Assembly: GCA_964440605.1 (NCBI GenBank)
Contig: CAYTSW010000040.1
Location: 1 to 20,574, forward strand
Reading direction: 5' to 3'
From: CAYTSW01 sp964440605
GTDB lineage: Bacteria; Planctomycetota; Phycisphaerae; Phycisphaerales; UBA1924
Length of the DNA stretch: 20,574 nt
Shown here: piece by piece, positions 14,587-20,574 of the stretch
Position numbering within the stretch: the stretch's first letter is position 1
Layout of the letters: every line of letters begins with the position of its first letter
The notes under the pieces: generated by a model
What the model saw: only the letters and a program-made list of their open reading frames with translations
Told to the model about the DNA's origin: nothing
Database searches by the model: none
Position numbers and translations under genes: made by a program

Positions 14587-15993
14587 TTACTGGTAGGCGA
14601 TGATGGCGCGTTGGTGGATCGTCAGGGTGTCGCGGATGCGCGTGATGTAGCGCTCGTCGACTTCGGCACGCTGCTCCATCCAGTCCTGCATCGCGTCCTC
14701 GTCGCCGCCGCCCATCATGCCGGCGAACGCGGCTTTGGAGTAGGACGAGGGGTCGTTGGGGTCGACCTTGGTGAGGTTGATGCGTCCGGCGGGGCCTCCC
14801 ACGGAGAAGGAGGAGTCGGCGTCGGGTTGCTGACGGTTAGGGCGTTCGTCCTCGAGGGCCTCGAGCTCCCGCTCGAGGTCTTCCTCGATGAGTTCGAGCT
14901 CGTCGAGCTGGTCGACGGAGAGCGGCTGGACCTGTCGGGCGAGGCGGGCGTAGTTGCTGGCCATCTCGCCGCCGCCCGCCGAGATCCAAGTGTTCATCGC
15001 GGTGATGGTGCTCTCCATGTTGCGCAGGGTCTGGATCATCATCTTGGAGCGGACGTGGCCGCCCATCACGTTTCTCCAGGGATCATTGTCGTCGACGGAG
15101 GTGTCGGTGAGGTCTTCGAACTCCTCGCGGGCGTAGCTGGGGAGGTGGTCAACGATGAGTTCGGCGTAGCGCCGGTTGATCGCGCCGACGCGCTCGCCGA
15201 ACGAGCGGGCCTGCTTGGCGGCACTGACCACATCCTGCTGCGCCTTCACCATGTCTTCCTGACGCTTCATCATTTCGTCGGCGTCCATGTCGGAGGACCA
15301 CTGGCCCTCCTGCGCCTCGGTGTAGTCGCGGTAGGCCTCGGCGACGGTCTCGAGCTGGCGGTTGCGCGACGCGAGCGCGGAGTCGAGCGTGGAGGCGTAG
15401 TCGTCGAGCATCGGTCGCAGCGGCTCCATGTCGGCTTCGTCGAGGTCGAGCGTGTCGACGACCGCGATGAGGTCGAAGGTCTCGTCGTCGGTGCAGGCCC
15501 ACTTGGTCAGCGTTTCTTCGCGCCGTCGCGCCTGCTCGAGCTGATCCATGCGGTCGAGCTGCTCCCTGCTGAGCAGCAGCGAGAGATCTTCGAGCAGCGT
15601 GTCCATGAAGCGCTCGGTCTCCTTCCTGCGTTCCTCGGCGAGCTTCTCCATCTCGGCCTGCATCGACTGCCAATCCTGGTTGTACCGGGCGCTGTGCTGG
15701 GCGTCGGCCTGCTTCTCGGCGAAGCGGACCCACGTCTCGAGGTGTTGATCCAGCATCGCTTCGCGCAGCAGTTGGGCCTGCTCGCGTTGTGTGTCGTCCA
15801 GCCGGAGGATGTCGGCGTAGCGGTCGAGCTGACGGCGGGTGATGGGCTCGGAGGGGCCGCCGAAGCTGCCCATCCACATGTTGTTGCCCCCGGTGATCAT
15901 CCACTGCTCGCCGTCCTGGGCGGCAGCGTTTGGCGCGACGACGCAGATGGCGGGGACCAGAGCGAGGGCGGCGAGGGCGGGGGCGGTGCGCAT
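14587..15993 (-). CDS. Secreted helical protein with repeated QLD motif, function unknown
   Basis: A 468-residue protein that I do not recognise. Residues 1-26 are a signal peptide (MRTAPALAALALVPAICVV, then APNAAAQ). The rest is highly charged, Glu/Gln/Arg-rich and almost all helical. A short motif occurs three times: ITRRQLD (51-57), LSREQLD (141-147) and LSVDQLD (358-364), each leading into a coiled-coil-like stretch. It resembles the LTxxQ motif of CpxP/Spy-type periplasmic chaperones, but the protein is about three times longer and the similarity may be only helical. Met-rich patches (SDMDADEMMKRQEDMV) occur. ATG 15993 is chosen because GGAG lies 6 nt upstream and a signal peptide follows directly; a frame open to 16050 adds 19 non-signal residues. 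A TATATT at 16033-16038 may be its -10. It precedes the UbiA gene by 38 bp. Confidence 0.82.
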   Translation of the reverse strand: MRTAPALAALALVPAICVVAPNAAAQDGEQWMITGGNNMWMGSFGGPSEPITRRQLDRYADILRLDDTQREQAQLLREAMLDQHLETWVRFAEKQADAQHSARYNQDWQSMQAEMEKLAEERRKETERFMDTLLEDLSLLLSREQLDRMDQLEQARRREETLTKWACTDDETFDLIAVVDTLDLDEADMEPLRPMLDDYASTLDSALASRNRQLETVAEAYRDYTEAQEGQWSSDMDADEMMKRQEDMVKAQQDVVSAAKQARSFGERVGAINRRYAELIVDHLPSYAREEFEDLTDTSVDDNDPWRNVMGGHVRSKMMIQTLRNMESTITAMNTWISAGGGEMASNYARLARQVQPLSVDQLDELELIEEDLERELEALEDERPNRQQPDADSSFSVGGPAGRINLTKVDPNDPSSYSKAAFAGMMGGGDEDAMQDWMEQRAEVDERYITRIRDTLTIHQRAIIAYQ

Positions 15994-16032
15994 GGTGGGC
16001 TCCGTAAGGGGTGCGGGAACGTCCTTGGGTTC

Positions 16033-16038
16033 AATATA
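16033..16038 (-). promoter_or_regulatory. Candidate -10 for the secreted helical protein gene
   Basis: TATATT on the minus strand, about 40 bp before the ATG, matches five of six -10 positions. No good -35 is found at the usual distance; a TTGACG lies too close, only 6 bp upstream. Confidence 0.35.
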
Positions 16039-16158
16039 CGATGGCGTCAAGGGGGTTCATGTCCCGTTCCTGTCGTACGCGGTCACGTCGCGACGGGTGC
16101 GGCCGGGGGGTTCATACCACGGCTTATCGGAAATGTGGCCCGGGTAAGGGCAAACCAC

Positions 16159-16187
16159 TTGCATCGGGGGTCCGTGCCGCTTATACC
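16159..16187 (+). promoter_or_regulatory. Sigma70-type promoter for the first PEP-CTERM-like gene
   Basis: TTGCAT (16159-16164), a 17-bp spacer and TATACC (16182-16187). The start site would be near 16194, leaving a leader of about 144 nt. Confidence 0.6.
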
Positions 16188-16205
16188 ACTGACGCACAAG
16201 GAGTT

Positions 16206-16286
16206 AGCCGACGCCCAAGCACAGCGGAGTCGGCTTGAGAGAACGATGGTTGATGCGGAGGCCGGTTCGGGTCGGCACAGGACCCG
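16206..16286 (+). promoter_or_regulatory. Two stem-loops in the 5' leader of the first PEP-CTERM-like gene
   Basis: AGCCGAC (16206-16212) pairs with GTCGGCT (16229-16235), and CGGGTC (16268-16273) pairs with GACCCG (16281-16286). They lie between the promoter and the GGAGGAG ribosome binding site near 16325. They may stabilise or regulate the mRNA. No known riboswitch class is recognised. Confidence 0.4.
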
Positions 16287-16337
16287 GGGTGGCTGCGTTT
16301 CGCACCAACGCACACTTACGCACTGGAGGAGTCAGTC

Positions 16338-17275
16338 ATGAGTTATCGATATGCGCTCGGGGCGCTCGCGGTCGCGAGCGCCTGCGGGATGTCTTTTGCG
16401 GGGGTTCTGCGCGGGACGGAGTCCGGGTCCATCGCCGACGGGACGGATTCGTACGCCTTCGCCGGCGTCACCGGGAACGCCGGCGCGGGGGTCGGCGACT
16501 GGAACGTCAACGGCGCCGACCAGCTCTTCCAGAGCTGGTGGTACTACCGCGCCGACGCGGAGACGGACGAGACCCCGTTCGGCAACGGGCTGGGCTCGAG
16601 CCAGGCCTTCATCGGCGATACCGCGACGCTCATGGGTGAGCAAGCCAACGGGGTCATGTGGTCGATCCGATGGATCGTCGACGGCTCGGCCCGTACGCTC
16701 ACCAGCGTGCTGAGCGTCACCAACGTCACCACCGCGCCGATCACCCTTGACCTGTTCAACTACGCGGACCTTGATGCGGGCGGCAACTCCGCGCAGAACT
16801 CGGCGTCGCTGGACGGCGAGGATGTTATCGCCGTTTCCAGCCCGGAAGGCGTCACGGTCACCTACGAGGGCTCCAACGCCGACGCTTATCAGGTGGACGA
16901 CTTCGCCGCCCTGCGTCAGCGCTTCAACGACGGCTTCGCGACCGACCTCGACAACTCGGGGCTCGACTTCGACGGCGACTTCACCGNNNNNNNNNNNNNN
17001 NNNNNNNNNNNNNNNNNNNNNNNNNNNNNNNNNNNNNNNNNNNNNNNNNNNNNNNNNNNNNNNNNNNNNNNNNNNNNNNNNNNNNNGGCTTCGCGACCGA
17101 CCTCGACAACTCGGGGCTCGACTTCGACGGCGACTTCACCGGCGCCTTCCAGTGGAGCCGCGTCTTGCAGCCCAAGCAGACCACGGACGTCCGCGTGGTG
17201 TTCACGATCCCGGGTCCGGGCTCGATGGCACTGCTGGGCATAGCGGGTCTGGTGGCGCTCCGCCGCAAGCGCTGA
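16338..17275 (+). CDS. Secreted PEP-CTERM-like protein, interrupted by an artefactual N gap
   Basis: An exported, beta-rich protein whose C-terminal tail marks it for sorting to the cell surface or matrix. Residues 1-21 are a signal peptide (MSYRYALGALAVASACGMSFA). The middle is rich in Gly, Asp, Thr and Asn with no catalytic motif. The end, IPGPGSMALLGIAGLVALRRKR, is a PEP-CTERM-type signal: a PGPG motif, a hydrophobic helix and an Arg/Lys cluster. The gene is split by 100 N (16987-17086). The 55 bases before the gap repeat exactly as the first 55 after it. Merging them gives 783 nt, an intact frame of 260 residues ending at TGA 17273-17275. Without merging, the frame is lost after the gap. 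GGAGGAG lies 7 nt before the ATG. A perfect inverted repeat covers 16361-16382 within the signal-peptide codons. The function is unknown. Confidence 0.85.
16932..16986 (+). repeat. Left copy of a 55-bp duplication flanking the N gap
   Basis: The last 55 bases before the gap, from GGCTTCGCG to CTTCACCG, are identical to 17087-17141. This is what two overlapping contig ends look like when a scaffolder joins them with N instead of merging. It is not a biological repeat. Confidence 0.9.
16987..17086. other. Assembly gap of exactly 100 N
   Basis: The gap is 100 N, a default scaffolding size. Because its edges overlap by 55 bp, the true missing length is probably zero. Confidence 0.95.
17087..17141 (+). 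repeat. Right copy of the 55-bp duplication flanking the N gap
   Basis: Identical to 16932-16986. Continuing from this copy gives the natural C-terminus of the PEP-CTERM-like protein in frame. Confidence 0.9.
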
Positions 17276-17307
17276 GCCTGGCCGCGACAATCTGACCGCT
17301 CGCATGA

Positions 17308-17331
17308 GCCACCGGGCATCGCCCCGGTGGC
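17308..17331. terminator. GC-rich hairpin between convergent genes
   Basis: GCCACCGGG (17308-17316) pairs perfectly with CCCGGTGGC (17323-17331) around a 6-nt loop. It touches the stop codon of the small membrane protein gene (17332-17334) and follows the PEP-CTERM-like gene by 32 bp. Neither strand has a T-run afterwards, so it is either a weak terminator or an mRNA end-protecting hairpin. Confidence 0.5.
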
Positions 17332-17589
17332 TTATCGCATGGGCCCCGCCGGCGAGCCATGCTGCCCGAGCTTCCAGATGACGCCCGCCATCACCAGCAG
17401 GTCGAAGCCGAAGAAGGCGACGATGCCTGGGATGGGCCAGTCGATGCTTTCCCCTTCGCCCGCGTTGAGCGCGCCCGCGAAGAGCACGGCGGCGACGCCC
17501 AGCAGAATGACGCCCACCCCGGCCATGAGCAGGCAGGGCACCTTCAGCGGCGTGCGGTGGCGGGCGTCGTCGGGGATCGGTGAGCACAC
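17332..17589 (-). CDS. Small two-helix membrane protein, hypothetical
   Basis: An 85-residue frame with two clear hydrophobic segments: VPCLLMAGVGVILLGVAAVL onward (17-41) and IPGIVAFFGFDLLVMAGVIW (53-72), joined by an acidic loop NAGEGESIDW. The composition is that of a real inner-membrane protein and differs from the shadow frames around it. I do not recognise a family. The start is uncertain: GTG 17589 gives the full length, while GTG at residue 17 or ATG at residue 22 would keep both helices. No ribosome binding site is evident. It converges on the PEP-CTERM-like gene. Confidence 0.55.
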   Translation of the reverse strand: MCSPIPDDARHRTPLKVPCLLMAGVGVILLGVAAVLFAGALNAGEGESIDWPIPGIVAFFGFDLLVMAGVIWKLGQHGSPAGPMR

Positions 17590-17850
17590 CGGTCGGCACG
17601 CGCAATGTCTAGCTGCCGGGCGTCTTCTTCGGGCTGTTCATGCTGTTCGGGTTCATTTCAAAGCACCGCGACCGGGTGCTGGGAGGGACGGGAGGGCGAG
17701 CCCGCTGCGTCGCGCCTCAACGGGCGCGGCTGTGGGCGGGTGTGTCGGAGGGATCGTTGTGCGTGGTCGGCATCGCGGCTGCGTCGCGTGCGCTGCCCGC
17801 GCCGACCGCCGCGCCCGCGGCGGGGCCGAGCGTAACGCCTTGATCGCGGA
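17590..17850. other. Intergenic stretch with no supported gene
   Basis: No convincing gene is seen. A plus-strand frame after a TAG near 17607 would read LPGVFFGLFMLFGFISKHRD, which looks like the end of a membrane segment, but it has no start and then becomes low-complexity; it may be a remnant or chance. A short inverted repeat TTGATC-GCG-GATCAA (17840-17854) sits at the stop of the aldehyde dehydrogenase gene. Confidence 0.4.
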
Positions 17851-19338
<1,488 letters not shown>

Positions 19339-19397
19339 GCGGGTCGCTCCTGATTCGGATGGTACGGGAGCGGGGCCGGCGTGACCGTTTCGGCTCG

Positions 19398-20060
19398 TCA
19401 GCGCTGCCGCCGACGCCGGAGCAGCAGCGGTGCGCCGGCCATCAGCACCGCACCGGCGCCCGGCCCGGGCACGAGGCGGTCGCGGAGCTGGAACGCGGCT
19501 TCGCCCTGCTGGAGAGTCCAGCCGGTGAAGTTCGGGTTGGTCGTCGACGCGCTGATCCCCGTCGGCTGCACCGTGCGCCAGGCCAGACGTCCGGCCCCCT
19601 CGGCCTGTGTCGCCGAGAGGTTGAACCAGTAGTCGCCGGCGTCGAGGTCGATCGGCGTGGCGAAGTTGAAGTCGATGCGGCGGATGAGATTGGTCGAAGG
19701 ACCATCAACGAGGGTCTCGGCCCAATACGTTGTGACGGCGCCCTGGGCAACGACCGTGGAGGTGGGGTCAAAGCCGCCATCAGCGGCGAGGATGGTGTAC
19801 GTGAGCGTCCCGTCCCACGGCGTGATGTTGCTCTCAAGCGTGAAGAACGACGCGGCGCGCAGGCTCTGGCTCTCGGCAAGCGTGAAGTCGTTGGCGACGT
19901 TGTTGAGAGGCACGCCGGTGCCGGCGAGGACGATGCCCGGACCGACGGCGGCAGCTCCTTCGCTGGCAACGTCGGCGACAACTGAGGCGTGGGCGGTGGA
20001 CGCCGCAAGGCCCAGGACGAGGGAACCGGCCGAGACGGCGGTCGAAACAAGCGTTGGCAT
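19398..20060 (-). CDS. Secreted PEP-CTERM-like protein, 220 residues
   Basis: Residues 1-25 are a signal peptide (MPTLVSTAVSAGSLVLGLAA then STAHAS). The body (about 26-195) is a beta-rich, jelly-roll-like domain with DFTLAESQSLRAASFFTLES and IDLDAGDYWFNLSATQ, a style frequent in PEP-CTERM proteins of planctomycetes and verrucomicrobia. The C-terminus VPGPGAGAVLMAGAPLLL followed by RRRRQR is a PEP-CTERM-type sorting tail with PGPG in place of PEP. ATG 20060 is chosen because AAGGAG precedes it by 7 nt and the signal peptide follows at once; the frame is open to 20216, but the added 52 residues are not signal-like. The promoter is probably at 20159-20186. The sorting enzyme (exosortase) is not in the window. 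Confidence 0.85.
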   Translation of the reverse strand: MPTLVSTAVSAGSLVLGLAASTAHASVVADVASEGAAAVGPGIVLAGTGVPLNNVANDFTLAESQSLRAASFFTLESNITPWDGTLTYTILAADGGFDPTSTVVAQGAVTTYWAETLVDGPSTNLIRRIDFNFATPIDLDAGDYWFNLSATQAEGAGRLAWRTVQPTGISASTTNPNFTGWTLQQGEAAFQLRDRLVPGPGAGAVLMAGAPLLLRRRRQR

Positions 20061-20158
20061 GGCTGACTCCTTTCTGCAGCGATCGCACCTCGGCGCGGCC
20101 AAGTCTGGTGTCGTCTGATTTGTGATCGGGTGGCGGCCCGATCCCTGTGCTGAGGTCG

Positions 20159-20186
20159 AGTGTGCCACGCGAGCGGGCGGTGTCAA
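20159..20186 (-). promoter_or_regulatory. Candidate promoter for the second PEP-CTERM-like gene
   Basis: On the minus strand a perfect -35 TTGACA (20186-20181) is followed after 16 bp by a poor -10, CACACT (20164-20159). The leader would be about 90 nt and would contain the hairpin GATCGGG/CCCGATC at 20124-20143. Confidence 0.5.
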
Positions 20187-20436
20187 CAGGATTCCCGGCG
20201 TGCGCGCAACTGGCACGATCCGCGCACCGCACGCGATCGCAGCGCCAATGACCCCGAGAGATCATCGGTATCGCTCACCGGGCGACCACAGGTTGCGACC
20301 TGCGTTGCGCGATCTGCACCCTCGCGTGTCGCTCGCAACTTTCCCGCTCTTACAGTCGGCCCAGAGGAACGTTGTGGAGCGTCCCTGAGACGCACCGGGA
20401 CTGACTTGAGGGGGCGCTGAGATAGGTATTAGACAT
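20187..20436. other. Intergenic stretch with one sigma54-like site, otherwise nothing recognised
   Basis: Both strands lack a supported gene. The only pattern noted is CTGGCACG starting at 20210 with GC at the correct -12 position, described separately. An A/T-rich patch, GATAGGTATTAGACATATGG, precedes the right-edge ORF and may belong to its control region. Confidence 0.4.
20211..20226 (+). promoter_or_regulatory. Sigma54-like promoter sequence
   Basis: TGGCACG followed by ATCC and GCGCA keeps the GG-N10-GC spacing and a perfect -24 element; the -12 element matches only partly (GCGCA for TTGCA). It points right, about 210 bp before the right-edge ORF. A chance match is quite possible in a 20-kb GC-rich window. 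Confidence 0.25.
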
Positions 20437-20574
20437 ATGGTCGCCGCCGATGGCGCACTGAGCAACACCGGTAACCAGTACCGCGTGGATACGAACACCC
20501 GCCCGGCGACCGCCGTCGGGGCGCTCGTGGATCCCCCGGGCAACGCCTACTCCATCAACACGACCACCGGCGCC
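20437..20574 (+). CDS. Start of an ORF cut by the right edge, possibly secreted beta-repeat protein
   Basis: The only open plus-strand frame at the edge reads MVAADGALSNTGNQYRVDTN for its first 20 codons and continues for 26 more without a stop. The later part has the spaced motif VDTNTRPATAVGALVDPPG and then YSINTTTGA, a Thr/Gly/Asn-rich pattern common in extracellular beta-propeller or repeat proteins. There is no signal peptide and no ribosome binding site at ATG 20437, and an in-frame stop lies at 20407. The true start may therefore differ, or the contig end may be unreliable. The function is unknown. Confidence 0.4.
   Translation, partial: MVAADGALSNTGNQYRVDTNTRPATAVGALVDPPGNAYSINTTTGA

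Noticed and set aside
14539..16341. 600-codon plus-strand frame opposite the secreted helical protein and the gap beyond it
   Set aside because: No start signal or motif, whereas the minus strand has a signal peptide and a ribosome binding site.
17600..17835. Possible plus-strand membrane-protein remnant (FFGLFMLFGFISKHRD)
   Set aside because: No start codon, preceded by an in-frame stop and followed by low-complexity sequence; too little to call a pseudogene.

Overview
The window is GC-rich bacterial chromosome, about two thirds G+C by hand count of sample lines. The best guess is a planctomycete of the Phycisphaerae type. Pointers are two secreted proteins with PEP-CTERM-like tails of the form PGPG...hydrophobic...RRKR, a UbiA enzyme that looks like the futalosine-pathway (MqnP) branch, a shortened Rho, a ribosomal protein S9 with a long disordered N-terminus and an RNase E/G with Arg-rich tail blocks. 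This is inference from gene content; no rRNA is present.

Layout. 1-6374, all minus strand: PTS enzyme I, then an RNase E/G and dxr (39 bp apart, probably one transcript), then the start of a secreted protein with a squalene-cyclase-like repeat, cut by the left edge. 6675-7814, plus: rho, diverging from ptsI. 7835-8626, minus: a NYN-domain (PIN-like) nuclease gene of visibly lower GC. 8665-10263, plus: a clean ribosomal-protein unit made of an insulating terminator, a good sigma70 promoter, a structured leader of about 340 nt, rplM, rpsI and a terminator. 10320-12395, minus: a chemoreceptor with a duplicated sensor domain. 12653-13237, minus: a GbsR/MarR-type regulator behind an AT-rich control patch and an intrinsic terminator. 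13484-15993, minus: a secreted helical protein followed 38 bp later by a UbiA prenyltransferase. 16159-17275, plus: a PEP-CTERM-like gene with its own promoter, interrupted by a 100-N gap. 17332-20060, minus: a small membrane protein, an aldehyde dehydrogenase and a second PEP-CTERM-like protein. 20437-20574, plus: the beginning of an ORF cut by the right edge.

How it fits together. Most genes are housekeeping: RNA decay (RNase E/G), termination (Rho), translation (L13, S9), isoprenoid precursors (Dxr) and their probable use in quinone side chains (UbiA family), and phosphotransfer signalling (EI). Accessory or surface functions are the chemoreceptor, the secreted proteins and the NYN nuclease. 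I found no CRISPR array, tRNA, rRNA, transposase or prophage. I do not see a clear new multi-gene system. The most informative points are the 55-bp duplicated gap edges, which show the N gap is an assembly artefact and restore a 260-residue gene; the rplM leader; the degenerate RNA-binding domain of Rho; the 150-residue sensor duplication in the chemoreceptor; and the promoter-terminator arrangement in front of the GbsR-type gene.
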